Positions 7,857-17,538 of a stretch of DNA of 64,000 bases are shown piece by piece. The DNA comes from Bradyrhizobium sp. CCGB12 (GTDB lineage: Bacteria > Pseudomonadota > Alphaproteobacteria > Rhizobiales > Xanthobacteraceae). Each line of letters opens with the position of its first letter. Position 1 is the first letter of the stretch. The notes under the pieces are model-generated. The model saw only the letters and a list, made by a program, of their open reading frames with translations, made no database searches and was not told where the DNA came from. A program made the position numbers and the translations under genes. The stretch spans positions 1,054,001 through 1,118,000 of the forward strand of contig NZ_JANADO010000001.1 in the NCBI RefSeq assembly GCF_024199845.1. The letters are read 5' to 3'.

Positions 7857-10169
7857 TCAGGCCTCCAATTGCTTGCCGATCGGAAGCGAGCGGATGCGTT
7901 TTCCCGTCGCCGCGAAGATCGCATTGATCAGCGCGGGCGCGAACGGCGGAACGCCGGGCTCGCCGACGCCGCTCGGCGGCGTGTCGGGTCCCGGCGGCAC
8001 GATGTAGACGTTGGTCACCGCAGGAGATTCGTCGATCCTGACGACCTGGAAGTCGTCAAAGTTCTTCTGCTGTACCTTGCCGTCCTTGAAGGTGATCTCA
8101 CCGTATTTGGCGATGCTCAGCCCCATGATCGCGGCGCCCTCGATCTGCGAGGCGATGCGCTCGGGGTTGACATAGGTGCCGCAATCGATCGCCGTGTCGA
8201 CCCTGGGCACCGTCAGCTTGCCCTTGTCGTCGACGGCGACCTCGACGATCGTCGCGATGTAGCTGACGAAGCTGCGGTGCACGGCGATGCCGAGGCCGTG
8301 GCCCTTCGGCACTTGACGGCCCCATTCGCCTTTCTCGGCAACCAGCTCGACCACCTTGCGCAGGCGCGCGGTGTCGATCGGGTAGCTGTCCTGGGGCTCG
8401 CCATAGTTCCAGAGGTCTTTCACCGCGGGCTTGACGATGCGCGGGCTGCCGATCAGCGCGAGCAGCGTCTCCTTCTGGTCGCGGCCGGTCGCTTGCGCGA
8501 TCTCGCCGACCATCGACTGCACCGCGAAGGCGCGCGGGATGTTCGAGACCGAGCGGAACCAGCCGATGCGGGTGTGCGCGGCCGCTTCCGGGTTCTCGCA
8601 GGAGATGTTGGCGATCTCGAACGGCATGTCGACGAGGCCCATGCCGATCTCGAACGGGGCCTGATGCACGGTTCCGGCGGCAAACGTCGAGGCGATGCTG
8701 GGGGCCACACTGCGATGGCGCCAGGCGATCACCTTGCCGCTCTTGTCGAGACCCGCTTCGATCCGCTCGACCGAGACGGTGTGGAGGAAGCCGTTGTGGA
8801 TGTCGTCCTCGCGCGTCCACTGCACCTTCACCGGCGCGCCGAGCTCCTTCGAGAGCAGTGCGGCCTCGAGCGCAAAGTCGCATTTCGACTTGCGACCGAA
8901 CCCGCCGCCGAGCAGCGTGACGTTGACCGTGACGTTGTCCTCGGGAATGCCGAGCGTCTTGGCGACGTCCTCGCGGGTGCCGCCGGGGCTCTGCACCGGC
9001 GCCCAGATCTCCGCCTTGTCGCCCTTGACGTCGGCGACCGCCACCGGCGGCTCCATTGCGACATGGGCGAGATGGGGAATGTAGTACTCGCCGACAATAA
9101 CCTTGTCGGCGCTCTTCAGCGCGGCGTCCGCATCGCCCTCCTGGCGCAGGACGAGGCCGGGCTTGCGCGAGGCCTCCTCGAGCTCCTTGCGGTAGGCGAC
9201 GGAGTCGTATTTGCCATTGGGACCATCGTCCCACACCAGCTTCAAGGCGTCGCGGCCCTTGATCGCAGCGCCGGTGTTGCGCGCGATCACGGCAACGCCG
9301 CCGAGCGGCTGGAATTTCGAAGGCCACGGCCAGCCGCGCACCTGCATCACCTTCTCGACGCCGTTGATCTTCAGCGCCTCTTCCGGCTCGAACTTGACCA
9401 GCTTGCCGCCGGTCACTGGCGGACGGGCGATCACGGCATATTTCATGCCGGGCAGCCGCACGTCGGCGCCGTAATGCGCCTTGCCGGTGGTGATGTCGTG
9501 GAGATCGACGATGCTGACTTGGCCCTTGGTGAGATAGCGGAAGTCCTTGGGGTCCTTCAGCTTGAGGCCTTCGATGCTGGGTACCGATTCCTTGGCGGCG
9601 TCGGCTGCGAGCTCGCCGAAGCCGAGCTTGCGTCCGCTGGCGCTGTGGACGACCTCGTGATTGACGGCCTTGACCTCGGTCGCCGGTACGCCCCAGCGCT
9701 TCGCCGCGGCCTGCTCCAGCATGGTGCGGGCGGAGGCGCCGATCTGGCGCATCGGGATCAGATAGTGCCGCGTACTGCGCGAGCCGTCAGTGTCCTGGTT
9801 GCCGAACTTGACCTCGTCGCCATGGGCCTGCTGCACCTTGACCCTGCTCCAGTCGGCTTCCATCTCCTCGGCCACGATCAGCGGCAGGCTGGTGCGCACG
9901 CCTGTGCCCATTTCCGAACGGTGCCCGACGATAGTGACGATGCCGTCCGGGCCGACCGAGACGAACACGCGCGGATCGACCACGACGCCGTGCGGCATCT
10001 TTCCGGCACCGGTTTCATAGGCGAATGCCTGGCGCGACATCACGGGCGCGGCGAGCACGAAGCCGCCGGTGACGCCAAGCCCCTTCAGGATGCTGCGGCG
10101 TGAGACTTTCTCGACCCTGATGTTCTTTTCGAAGCCGCGAAGCTTGCGGGGATTGTCGATGAAATTCAT
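7857..10169 (-). CDS. molybdopterin aldehyde/isoquinoline oxidoreductase, large subunit (IorB-like)
   Basis: A 770-residue xanthine dehydrogenase-family large subunit with a Tat signal (SRRSILKGLG, residues 23-32), as in periplasmic isoquinoline 1-oxidoreductase and related aldehyde dehydrogenases. Two stretches typical of the Mo-pterin domains are seen: GGGFGRKS in the middle and GVGEPGVPP near the C-terminus, whose Glu is the expected catalytic base. It pairs with the [2Fe-2S] subunit gene directly upstream, one base apart. The complex would hydroxylate an N-heterocycle or oxidise an aldehyde in the periplasm; the substrate cannot be told from the sequence. Confidence 0.9.
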   Translation of the reverse strand: MNFIDNPRKLRGFEKNIRVEKVSRRSILKGLGVTGGFVLAAPVMSRQAFAYETGAGKMPHGVVVDPRVFVSVGPDGIVTIVGHRSEMGTGVRTSLPLIVAEEMEADWSRVKVQQAHGDEVKFGNQDTDGSRSTRHYLIPMRQIGASARTMLEQAAAKRWGVPATEVKAVNHEVVHSASGRKLGFGELAADAAKESVPSIEGLKLKDPKDFRYLTKGQVSIVDLHDITTGKAHYGADVRLPGMKYAVIARPPVTGGKLVKFEPEEALKINGVEKVMQVRGWPWPSKFQPLGGVAVIARNTGAAIKGRDALKLVWDDGPNGKYDSVAYRKELEEASRKPGLVLRQEGDADAALKSADKVIVGEYYIPHLAHVAMEPPVAVADVKGDKAEIWAPVQSPGGTREDVAKTLGIPEDNVTVNVTLLGGGFGRKSKCDFALEAALLSKELGAPVKVQWTREDDIHNGFLHTVSVERIEAGLDKSGKVIAWRHRSVAPSIASTFAAGTVHQAPFEIGMGLVDMPFEIANISCENPEAAAHTRIGWFRSVSNIPRAFAVQSMVGEIAQATGRDQKETLLALIGSPRIVKPAVKDLWNYGEPQDSYPIDTARLRKVVELVAEKGEWGRQVPKGHGLGIAVHRSFVSYIATIVEVAVDDKGKLTVPRVDTAIDCGTYVNPERIASQIEGAAIMGLSIAKYGEITFKDGKVQQKNFDDFQVVRIDESPAVTNVYIVPPGPDTPPSGVGEPGVPPFAPALINAIFAATGKRIRSLPIGKQLEA

Positions 10170-10170
10170 G

Positions 10171-10623
10171 TCACACTCCCGTCGATGCGAGATGGACGGC
10201 GTTCTCGATGCGCTGGTAGCAGCCGCAGCGGCAGATGTTGCCGGACATGGCCTCGCGGATCTGGTCGTGGGAGGGTTTTGGGTTGTCCATCAAGAGCGCT
10301 GCGGCCTGCATGATCTGCCCGGCCTGGCAGAAGCCGCATTGGGGCACGTTGACCTGGCGCCAAGCCTTCTGCACCGGATGATCGCCGGTGGGATGCAGTC
10401 CCTCGATCGTGGTGACCTCGCGTCCGGCGACGTCGTTCACCGACGTGATGCAGGCACGCACGGCCTCCTTGTCGACGATGACGGTGCAGGCGCCGCACAG
10501 GGCCTGGCCGCAGCCGAATTTGGTCCCGGTCAGCCCGGCCTCGTCGCGCAGGAACCAGAGTAGCGGGAGATCCGGGTCGCCGTCCCAGCTCTGTTCCTGG
10601 CCGTTGATCTTCACCTTGATCAT
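10171..10623 (-). CDS. [2Fe-2S] small subunit of the molybdenum oxidoreductase (IorA-like)
   Basis: A 150-residue protein with both iron-sulfur sites of the family. The plant-type ferredoxin site is [12 protein letters not shown], and the helical C-terminal site is [11 protein letters not shown] plus [11 protein letters not shown]. It passes electrons from the molybdopterin subunit to a downstream acceptor, probably a cytochrome. It has no signal peptide of its own and is likely carried across by the Tat signal of its partner. Its stop and the ATG of the large subunit are separated by one base, showing coupling. Length matches IorA/CoxS relatives. Confidence 0.93.
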   Translation of the reverse strand: MIKVKINGQEQSWDGDPDLPLLWFLRDEAGLTGTKFGCGQALCGACTVIVDKEAVRACITSVNDVAGREVTTIEGLHPTGDHPVQKAWRQVNVPQCGFCQAGQIMQAAALLMDNPKPSHDQIREAMSGNICRCGCYQRIENAVHLASTGV

Positions 10624-10958
10624 GATCGTCCCTCGCTCTTCATAAGCATGCCAAATCTAGAGTTCGCCGACGCGGGTCGGCGACGGTTCGTGCGTCGTCT
10701 CGCCACATTCCGCCGTCGTCCCGCGCGGGCAAATCCCGGAGGGAAGCAGAAATTCCAATGGCGATGTCCGGATGTGCTCGATACCTCCCGTTTGTTCTTG
10801 ATTGTTTGAATCCGCGCGGCATCGTGACGGCGCGAGCGTAGCAGAGGTCGCACCGGCCCGGCGTTCACAGCCGAGTGTTCTCACCGGGAAAAGATTGCAT
10901 CGCTGGTTTGTCAAAAGCAGGGCGCGGCTTCATGCCGCGCATGTGCGAAACGGGCGCA

Positions 10959-11000
10959 ACAAAAAAGCTTCGTCCGCCAGGAACACTGCACGGACGAAGC
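10959..11000 (-). terminator. rho-independent terminator of the xox-gfa transcript
   Basis: On the minus strand, GCTTCGTCC (10992-11000) and GGACGAAGC (10967-10975) form a 9-bp stem with a 16-base loop, followed directly by TTTTTT (10961-10966). This fits an intrinsic terminator for leftward transcription, and gfa is the nearest leftward gene upstream of it. Confidence 0.8.
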
Positions 11001-11173
11001 AGGATGCCTCAGTCGAGGGAGGGAGAAGCGCAAGCGCCGTGAACTTCAAGCAGGAAGCGGGCGGTCCTGCGCAATCATTCAGAGACCAGGACTGAGGAGC
11101 TGATGGCCCTCACATACGCATGGTGCACAAGCGGCGGCATCGCCGCGATGGTCCGGGACGGGGACCGATCCGG

Positions 11174-11201
11174 CTCGCTGGCGGTGGTTGGCGCCAGCGA
11201 G
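11174..11201 (-). repeat. perfect 10-bp inverted repeat behind gfa
   Basis: CTCGCTGGCG (11174-11183) and CGCCAGCGAG (11192-11201) form a perfect stem with an 8-base loop. There is no T run on either side, so it may protect the 3' end of the gfa mRNA rather than end transcription. Confidence 0.55.
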
Positions 11202-11249
11202 CGGATAGGGGACCGGCGAAGGCTCGGCGGCCCGGCTCAAGCGGCCTTC

Positions 11250-11813
11250 TCAGGCGGCTTTGGCTTTCGCCACGTGGGTCGCAATCGCGTCCATCAGCGG
11301 CGGCGACAGGCAGTCATAGGGCTCCAGGCCGATCTCCTTCAGCCGCGAACGAATGCCAGCCATCTGCTCCGGCTTGACGCCCGATTCGATGATCGAGGAG
11401 ACGAAGGCGGCGAATTGCGGCGCCTGCGAGCCCTGCTCCTGGAACAGCTCGGGATGGACGAAATCGAGGCCGTAGAACGGATGGCCCTTGTTCTCGATGC
11501 GGCCGTACATGTGGGTGCCGCAGGCCTTGCAGGCGTGGCGCTGGATTACCGCGGACGCGTCGACGACCTGCAGCTTGTCGCCGTTCTCGAGCACGCTGAC
11601 GTTCTGGCGCGGCACCACGGCGACGACCGAGAAGTTCGCGCCCTGCGGCTTCCAGCACTTGGTGCAGCCACAGGCGTGGTTGTGCGCGACGTCGCCCTTG
11701 ATGCCGACCTTGACCGGATGGTCCGCGCATTTGCAGACCAGCGTGCCGCCTGCGAAGCTGCCGCTGCCCTGTTTGAGGCCGTTGTCGATCGATGGATGGA
11801 GTGCAACAGTCAT
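11250..11813 (-). CDS. gfa: S-(hydroxymethyl)glutathione synthase (glutathione-dependent formaldehyde-activating enzyme)
   Basis: A 187-residue enzyme that speeds the condensation of formaldehyde and glutathione to S-hydroxymethylglutathione, the first step of formaldehyde detoxification. The zinc-binding cysteines of the GFA fold are present: C27-x-C29, C48-x-C50 with C53, and C95-x2-C98. It ends the leftward xoxF-xoxG-dehydrogenase-gfa set, 32 bases after the dehydrogenase gene, so formaldehyde made by XoxF would be captured by products of the same transcript. The length is typical of the family. Confidence 0.95.
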   Translation of the reverse strand: MTVALHPSIDNGLKQGSGSFAGGTLVCKCADHPVKVGIKGDVAHNHACGCTKCWKPQGANFSVVAVVPRQNVSVLENGDKLQVVDASAVIQRHACKACGTHMYGRIENKGHPFYGLDFVHPELFQEQGSQAPQFAAFVSSIIESGVKPEQMAGIRSRLKEIGLEPYDCLSPPLMDAIATHVAKAKAA

Positions 11814-11845
11814 GGGTCGATCCTCCTTGGTGTGATGTCTGTGAG

Positions 11846-12955
11846 CTAGAACACGACGACGGAACGGATGGATTTGCCCTCATGCATGAGGTCAAAGCCC
11901 TTGTTGATCTCATCGAGCTTGAGCACGTGGGTGATCATCGGATCGATCTGGATCTTTCCGTTCATGTACCAGTCGACGATCTTCGGCACGTCGGTGCGGC
12001 CGCGCGCGCCGCCGAAAGCAGTGCCACGCCAGTTGCGGCCGGTGACGAGCTGGAACGGGCGGGTGGCGATCTCCTTGCCGGATTCGGCAACGCCGATGAT
12101 GATCGAGGTGCCCCAGCCGCGATGGCAGGCTTCCAGCGCCTGGCGCATCACCGTGGTATTGCCGGTGCAGTCGAAGGTGTAGTCGGCGCCGCCGTCGGTG
12201 AGGCCGACGAGGTGCTGGACGATATCGCCGGTGACCTTCTTCGGGTTGACGAACTCGGTCATGCCGAACCGGCGGCCCCAATCCTCCTTGGCGTCGTTGA
12301 TGTCGACGCCGATGATCTTGTCGGCGCCGGCCATCTTGGCGCCCTGGATCACGTTGAGGCCGATGCCGCCGAGGCCGAACACGACCACGTTGGAGCCCGG
12401 CGTCACCTTCGCGGTGTTGACGACGGCGCCGACACCGGTGGTGACGCCGCAGCCGATGTAGCAGCTCTTGTCGAACGGCGCGTCCTCGCGGATCTTGGCG
12501 ACCGCGATCTCCGGCAGCACGGTGAAGTTCGAGAAGGTTGAGCAGCCCATATAGTGGTAGACCGGCTTGCCCTTGTAGGAGAAGCGGCTGGTGCCGTCGG
12601 GCATCACGCCCTTGCCCTGCGTCGCGCGGATCGCGGTGCAGAGATTCGTCTTCTGGCTGAGGCAGCTTTTGCACTGCCGGCATTCCGGCGTGTAGAGCGG
12701 GATGACGTGGTCGCCCGGTTTCACCGAGGTCACGCCGGGACCGATCTCGCGGATGATGCCGGCGCCTTCATGGCCCAGGATCGACGGGAAGATTCCTTCG
12801 CTGTCGAAGCCGTCGAGCGTATAGGCGTCGGTATGGCAGATGCCCGTGGCCTTGATCTCGACCAGGACTTCGCCGGCCTTCGGTCCTTCCAGGTCGACCT
12901 CGACGATCTCGAGCGGCTTCTTTGCTTCGAAAGCGACGGCGGCGCGTGTCTTCAT
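11846..12955 (-). CDS. frmA: S-(hydroxymethyl)glutathione dehydrogenase (class III alcohol dehydrogenase)
   Basis: A 369-residue zinc enzyme that oxidises S-hydroxymethylglutathione to S-formylglutathione with NAD. Catalytic zinc ligands C40 and H62-E63 (GHEGAG) are seen, and structural zinc ligands C92, C95, C98 and C106. The cofactor motif is [14 protein letters not shown]. The ATG at 12955 is chosen because the GAGGAGT ribosome site lies just upstream and the usual MKTRAAV start follows. It is the middle gene of the xoxF-xoxG-frmA-gfa group; fghA, for the next step, is at 42.9-43.7 kb. Confidence 0.96.
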   Translation of the reverse strand: MKTRAAVAFEAKKPLEIVEVDLEGPKAGEVLVEIKATGICHTDAYTLDGFDSEGIFPSILGHEGAGIIREIGPGVTSVKPGDHVIPLYTPECRQCKSCLSQKTNLCTAIRATQGKGVMPDGTSRFSYKGKPVYHYMGCSTFSNFTVLPEIAVAKIREDAPFDKSCYIGCGVTTGVGAVVNTAKVTPGSNVVVFGLGGIGLNVIQGAKMAGADKIIGVDINDAKEDWGRRFGMTEFVNPKKVTGDIVQHLVGLTDGGADYTFDCTGNTTVMRQALEACHRGWGTSIIIGVAESGKEIATRPFQLVTGRNWRGTAFGGARGRTDVPKIVDWYMNGKIQIDPMITHVLKLDEINKGFDLMHEGKSIRSVVVF

Positions 12956-13015
12956 CGTAAACTCCTCAAATCCTCGTAGAATGCCAGGACGCCGTCTCGG
13001 CAATCCCAGCAACGT

Positions 13016-13537
13016 TCACTTATGGCCCATGCAGGCGTCTTCCGCCTTGGTGTAGGCCTCCGGCTTCTCCTCCTTCTTGGAGGGACGCTGCCGGCCCCAT
13101 GCTTCGGTGGAGCGGGCGCGCAGATAGACGTAGAGATCGTCCATGTAGCAGGCGACGTTCGGATTGTCCCCGAAGGCCGGCATGACGTTCTCTTGCGCCG
13201 TCGAGATGTTCTTGCGACCGGAAGCGACCACGCCGAGGAAGTCGCCATAGCTCATGGTCTTGACGGAGTCCTTCAGTGCCGGTGCGTAGGTGGAGCCCAT
13301 GCCGTCCGGGCCATGGCAGACGTGGCAGTCGGAATGGTAGCGGCGGTATCCGGAATAGGTGAACCAGTCCACGGTGCCGTCGGCCGAAATCTTGTAGGTC
13401 GGGGTCCCTTCCTTATCGAGCCACTTTCCATCGTCTTCCTTCTTCACCGCGGTCGGGTCTCCCGGACCGTCCGCAACAGCAATTCCCCCCGAGGTCACGA
13501 AGATGATCGCAGCAATGACAGAGCAGATTTTACGCAA
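13016..13537 (-). CDS. xoxG: cytochrome c electron acceptor of XoxF
   Basis: A 173-residue c-type cytochrome with a signal peptide (cleavage after IAVA at about residue 22). The haem site is C71-H-V-C74-H75, and the Met ligand is probably in NVMPAFGD around residue 118. It is placed directly after xoxF on the same strand, as in the xoxFG arrangement, and would accept electrons from the lanthanide methanol dehydrogenase in the periplasm. The N-terminal extension before the haem and the charged C-terminal tail are like the methanol dehydrogenase-associated cytochromes. No xoxJ follows it here; MoxJ-like genes are at 19.9 and 35.5 kb. Confidence 0.9.
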   Translation of the reverse strand: MRKICSVIAAIIFVTSGGIAVADGPGDPTAVKKEDDGKWLDKEGTPTYKISADGTVDWFTYSGYRRYHSDCHVCHGPDGMGSTYAPALKDSVKTMSYGDFLGVVASGRKNISTAQENVMPAFGDNPNVACYMDDLYVYLRARSTEAWGRQRPSKKEEKPEAYTKAEDACMGHK

Positions 13538-13571
13538 GAGTTTGTCCTCGAAGGCGTTCGTTGGAGACGAG

Positions 13572-13600
13572 CCGGCGCGTGGAGTTGATCCACGCGCCGG
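13572..13600 (-). promoter_or_regulatory. intercistronic hairpin between xoxF and xoxG
   Basis: A perfect 12-bp stem (13572-13583 with 13589-13600) and 5-base loop lie in the 81-base gap between xoxF and xoxG. There is no T run, so it is more likely an mRNA-stabilising or processing element, or a partial terminator, than a full stop. Confidence 0.6.
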
Positions 13601-13618
13601 AGCGATGCTGAGCGAGGC

Positions 13619-15424
13619 CTAGTTCGGCAGCGAGAACACGGTCAGCGTGCCGCCGAGCGCCGTGTAGTTGCTGAGGGCCGCGTAGCCACCGACAGCGCCG
13701 AGACCGGCGGTCGGATCGGTCAGACCTGCGGCGAGACCGATGCCGGCCCAGCCACCCACGCCGGAGAGCACGGCTACGTACTGCTTGCCATTGTTCTCAT
13801 AGGTGGTGACGTTGCCGATGATGCCGGAGGGAGTCTTGAACTTGTAGAGCTCCTTGCCGGACTTGGCATCGACTGCCTTCAGGTAGCCTTCGAGCGTGCC
13901 GTAGAACACCACGCCGCCGGCGGTCGCGAGCGCACCCGACCAGACCGAGAACTGCTCCTTGTTCGACCAGACGATCTTGCCGGTCTTGTTGTCCCAGGCG
14001 ATGAAGTTGCCCATATGGCTTTCACCCTGCGGCGGATACATCGAGAGCGTCGCACCCACATAGGGCTGGCCCGCGGTGTAGCTCACCTTGAACGGTTCGT
14101 AGTCCATGCAGACGTGGTTGGTCGGAACGTAGAACAGCTGCGTGTCCGGCGAGTAGGCTGCCGGCTGCTCGTCCTTGGTGCCGAGCGCGGCCGGGCAGAT
14201 GCCCTTCACGTTGACGTCCTCGCCCGCCTTGTCGGTCGAAGCTGCATCGAGCACCTTCGGACGGCCATAGGTCGGCGAGCTCTTGTTCATGTCGACACCG
14301 GAGGTCCAGTTCACCTTCGGATCGTACTTTTCGGCGACCAGCAGCTCGCCGCTCTCACGGTCCATGGTGTAGGCGAGACCGTTGCGGTCGAAGTGGGTCA
14401 GGAGCTTGCGGGGCTGTCCGTTGATCTGCTGATCCGTGAGAATCATCTCGTTGACGCCGTCATAGTCCCATTCGTCATGGGGCGTCATCTGGTAGACCCA
14501 CTTGGCCATGCCGGTGTCCGCGTCGCGCGCGAAAATGGTCATCGACCATTTGTTGTCACCCGGACGCTGCTTCGGATTCCAGGTCGAGGGATTGCCCGAC
14601 CCGTAATAGACCATGTTCAGAGCGGGATCGTAGGAGATCCAGCCCCAGGTGCAGCCGCCGCCGATCTTCCACTGATCGCCTTGCCAGGTCTTCAAGCTGG
14701 AGTCGGGTCCGACGGGCTTGCCGAGCGACATCGTCTTGACCGGATCAAGCTTGATCTGGTCATCCGGACCTTCGGAATAGGCACGCCAGACTTGCTTGCC
14801 GCTCTTGAGGTCGTAAGCGGTGACGTGGCACTGCACGCCGAATTCACCACCGGAGATGCCGACCAGGACCTTGTCCTTGACGACCAGCGCGGCCGACGTA
14901 CCGGTCTCGCCCTTCGCAGGATTGCCGTTGGTCGCCGACCAGGCCACCTGGCCGGTCTTGGCGTCGAGCGCGACGAGGTTGGTATCGGCCTGATGCAGGA
15001 TGATCTTGCCGTCCCCGTAGGACAGGCCGCGGTTGACCGTATCGCAGCACATCACCGGGATGACGTTCGGGTCCTGCTTCGGCTCGTACTTCCAGACGAT
15101 CTTGTTCTCGTTGGAAAGGTCAATGGCATAGACCTTGTTCGGGAACGGCGTGTGGACGTACATCATGTTGCCGATGATCAGCGGGCCGCCCTCATGGCCA
15201 CGCAGCACGCCGGTCGAGAATGTCCAGGCGACCTGAAGCTTCCCGACGTTCTGTGCAGTGATCTGGTTCAGCTTGGAATAGCGGGTATTGGCGTAGTCGC
15301 CGGCCGGCATCACCCAGTCTTTCGGGTTCTGCGACATCTTGATCAGCTCATCATTGGCTGAGGCGCTGCCGACGGCGAGAGCCGCCGCGGAGCCAAGATA
15401 GGTCGCCAGTAGCACCTTGCGCAT
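13619..15424 (-). CDS. xoxF: lanthanide-dependent methanol dehydrogenase XoxF
   Basis: A 601-residue periplasmic PQQ enzyme with a signal peptide (cleavage after ASA at about residue 23). The vicinal disulfide that stacks on PQQ is C126-C127. The catalytic Asp is D320 in [11 protein letters not shown], and D322 is the additional lanthanide ligand. The sequence, including the Gly/Ala-rich C-terminal [14 protein letters not shown] segment, fits the XoxF5 clade. The reaction is methanol to formaldehyde, possibly to formate. The start at 15424 has a strong GGAGGAAT site and begins the signal peptide. It heads the xoxF-xoxG-frmA-gfa set and is divergent from an AraC-type regulator. Confidence 0.96.
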   Translation of the reverse strand: MRKVLLATYLGSAAALAVGSASANDELIKMSQNPKDWVMPAGDYANTRYSKLNQITAQNVGKLQVAWTFSTGVLRGHEGGPLIIGNMMYVHTPFPNKVYAIDLSNENKIVWKYEPKQDPNVIPVMCCDTVNRGLSYGDGKIILHQADTNLVALDAKTGQVAWSATNGNPAKGETGTSAALVVKDKVLVGISGGEFGVQCHVTAYDLKSGKQVWRAYSEGPDDQIKLDPVKTMSLGKPVGPDSSLKTWQGDQWKIGGGCTWGWISYDPALNMVYYGSGNPSTWNPKQRPGDNKWSMTIFARDADTGMAKWVYQMTPHDEWDYDGVNEMILTDQQINGQPRKLLTHFDRNGLAYTMDRESGELLVAEKYDPKVNWTSGVDMNKSSPTYGRPKVLDAASTDKAGEDVNVKGICPAALGTKDEQPAAYSPDTQLFYVPTNHVCMDYEPFKVSYTAGQPYVGATLSMYPPQGESHMGNFIAWDNKTGKIVWSNKEQFSVWSGALATAGGVVFYGTLEGYLKAVDAKSGKELYKFKTPSGIIGNVTTYENNGKQYVAVLSGVGGWAGIGLAAGLTDPTAGLGAVGGYAALSNYTALGGTLTVFSLPN

Positions 15425-15936
15425 AGTTATTCCTCCGTTGGTCTCGTTTATTGTTTCCGAAGCATTGCTCAATCACCGGGCTTCTCGTCCGGCGTCTGCT
15501 CGTGCAGGGCGGTCACGTTGGGACCAGAAACGATGCTGTGCTGTTTCCTCCTCCTGATGAGAGCCACGGGTCCACGTGCAGGAGCGGCCCGTTCTTGTTG
15601 TTCCTGCTGCAATCCCTAACCACTTCGCCACCGGGAAACTTGCCCAAGAGAGAAGCCGGTTTGCTTGACAGCGCACGGACGCGAAGATTTTGATTTTGCA
15701 GTAGCGAATTCAGCGGCTTCTACGTTGCCTCGGGGCGCCTTCGACGACTCAGGTTCCCCTTGACGGCGGTGCAACTAAGGCGGAGGATTAACCTTGAAGG
15801 GCGGCAACGGACGATGGCGCGCGTTGCAACAGACCGCTCAAATTCGAGGTAAACGTCACGCAACCACGGCTGAGGGCTTCGGCAGCGCTGGTCGCGATTC
15901 GCGTCAAAGCTCCGGATCAAACCAGTGGCTGGATTA
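15425..15936. promoter_or_regulatory. divergent control region between xoxF and araC-type gene
   Basis: These 512 bases carry no supported gene. They must contain the promoters of xoxF (leftward) and the AraC-type regulator (rightward). A TTGACA hexamer is at about 15666 on the plus strand. No long palindrome stands out. The length suggests complex control of xoxF, for example by lanthanides, and the adjacent regulator is an obvious candidate to bind here. Confidence 0.5.
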
Positions 15937-16905
15937 ATGTCCGACACAATTCACACGCTCTCGACGACCGGACTGACGCCGAAGCGGCAGATCCAGAGCT
16001 GGATCGACGGACTGACGAGCCTGTGTGGGCATTTCGACGTCGATCCGCTGGAGGCGTCGTCGCTCGAAGGCCGTATCGACTACACCACGGTCTCGCGCCT
16101 GAAGCTCTGCCAGATCGAGGTGAGCCAGCATCGCATCGCGCACACGCTGGCGCGTGCCAAGGCGAACGAACACCCGTACATCAAGATCCATTTCCAGACC
16201 TACGGCGTGTCCTATTTCGAGCAGGAAGGCCGCCACATCGAGCTGAACCCCGGCGACATTATCGCCTATGACGTCTCCTGCCCGCATTCGATCATCAGCC
16301 CCGCCTTCACGCGCCACGACGTGGTGATCGTGCCCAAAGCCCTGCTGCGCGACCGCGGGTTTCCGTCGCAGCGGATGCCTGCGTGCAAATTGTCGGCGAG
16401 GACCGGGACGGGGCGAATCGCCCATGATTTCGTCCACGCGACCTTCGATGAGGCAGCAAAGCTGTCGGCGAACAGCGCCGTCGGCGTTGCCGATTCGCTG
16501 ATCGATCTCCTGCTGCTGCCGCTGCGCGAAGCCGACACGATGTTCGACCGTGTCGGGCCCGAGGCGATGTATGTGCGCGCGCAGTTCTTCATCCGCGAGC
16601 ATCTGCGCGATCCGGACCTGTGCATCGACCAGATCTCCGCCGAGCTCGGCTGCTCCAAGCGCTATCTGCACATGCTGTTCTCCGAGCGCGGCACCACCGT
16701 GAGCGACTACATCTGGCAGGCGCGCTTGCAGAACTGTCGTCAAGAGCTCGAGGCTCACGCCGGCAAGACCATCACCGACGTCGCGTTCTCCTGGGGCTTC
16801 TCCAGCTCATCGCATTTCAGCCGCGTGTTCCGGAAATATTTCGGCGTCGTGCCGTCCTCGATCCACAAGGCGCAACAGAGCGCGGCGAGCGCCGACGAAC
16901 ATTAG
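15937..16905 (+). CDS. AraC family transcriptional regulator
   Basis: A 322-residue regulator. The N-terminal half has a cupin-like sensing domain of the AraC-binding-like type (HPYIKIHFQTYGVSYFEQ...LNPGDIIAYD). The C-terminal 100 residues hold the two helix-turn-helix units, seen in ISAELGCSKRYLHMLF and in ITDVAFSWGFSSSSHFSRVFRKYFG. The ATG at 15937 is used; a start four codons earlier is possible. It is transcribed away from xoxF across a 512-base gap, so it may control the xox genes; the inducer is not known. Confidence 0.88.
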   Translation: MSDTIHTLSTTGLTPKRQIQSWIDGLTSLCGHFDVDPLEASSLEGRIDYTTVSRLKLCQIEVSQHRIAHTLARAKANEHPYIKIHFQTYGVSYFEQEGRHIELNPGDIIAYDVSCPHSIISPAFTRHDVVIVPKALLRDRGFPSQRMPACKLSARTGTGRIAHDFVHATFDEAAKLSANSAVGVADSLIDLLLLPLREADTMFDRVGPEAMYVRAQFFIREHLRDPDLCIDQISAELGCSKRYLHMLFSERGTTVSDYIWQARLQNCRQELEAHAGKTITDVAFSWGFSSSSHFSRVFRKYFGVVPSSIHKAQQSAASADEH

Positions 16906-16973
16906 GCGGGCCGCGTCGCGGCCGGGCGCGCCGATAGGGCGCGCAGGTCGCGTGCCGGCGGCCGTGATGTCTC

Positions 16974-17399
16974 TCAGGCCGGCATGGCGATGTAGGGAAT
17001 GCTGGTCACGAGAGCGACGAGCAGCACCGCGTTGCCCAGCATGCCGCTCCAATGCAGCCGGCGCAGCCGACGCGGGGCTTCGGCATCGCCGGCATCCCTT
17101 GCGCTGAGCTGGTCGTCCATCCGCTGCATGAACCAGCGGCGTCCCCAGATCGCCAGGCCCGCGATCAGGCCAACGCCGATCGCGGCCATCAGGCGGCCGT
17201 CGAGCAGGAAAGCCACCGTTCCGATGACGCCGACAACGCGCATCACCAGAAAATGGGCGTTGAACATTCCGCGTAGCAACTGGGCGACGGGCTGGATATC
17301 GAGCTTCACCAGCAGGAAGGCGGGCGAAGCCAGCGTGAAATAGCCCATCGGAAAGAGCAGGATGATCATAACGGCGACGGCGACGGCATCCGGTGTCAT
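16974..17399 (-). CDS. small membrane protein of unknown function
   Basis: A 141-residue protein with about four hydrophobic segments (near residues 7-28, 50-66, 73-88 and 122-138) and a charged loop rich in Arg, Asp and Ala between the third and the last. The start at 17399 is taken because it opens directly with the first membrane segment; a 33-codon upstream extension has coil-like composition. It is convergent with the AraC-type gene. No family was recognised. Confidence 0.6.
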   Translation of the reverse strand: MTPDAVAVAVMIILLFPMGYFTLASPAFLLVKLDIQPVAQLLRGMFNAHFLVMRVVGVIGTVAFLLDGRLMAAIGVGLIAGLAIWGRRWFMQRMDDQLSARDAGDAEAPRRLRRLHWSGMLGNAVLLVALVTSIPYIAMPA

Positions 17400-17538
17400 A
17401 CGATCAGCCTTTCTCGTCCGCGCCGGTGAGGGCTGTCGACGCGAGGGCACAATCATAGCGCGAAAATGGGCGTTCGACACTAGGCTTTGGTTGGACACCG
17501 GGCCGCGAAGGGCATCCGGCGCGCCTGCGCGGTGCGGT

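Larger units (their letters stand above)
10624..11249. other. long intergenic region between IorA-like gene and gfa
   Basis: No convincing gene is seen; the frames present have no RBS, homology or plausible composition. The region holds the promoter for the leftward molybdenum operon and two inverted repeats placed after gfa: a terminator at 10959-11000 and a 10-bp stem at 11174-11201. The leftward gfa transcript would therefore have a 3' tail of about 250-290 bases. Confidence 0.6.

Noticed and set aside
7437..10103. Plus-strand open frame of 888 codons
   Set aside because: It is the antisense of the IorB-like gene. The product is Asp/Arg/Leu/His-rich with no domain, as expected from the reverse frame of a GC-rich gene.
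10657..10914. Small minus-strand frames in the IorA-gfa gap
   Set aside because: Arg/Ser/Thr-rich, no ribosome site, and overlapping alternative frames of the same kind; they look like random open frames.
13016..15424. Possibility that the dehydrogenase is calcium-dependent MxaF
   Set aside because: D322 two residues after the catalytic Asp, the lack of an mxaI gene and the linked xoxG-type cytochrome all point to XoxF.
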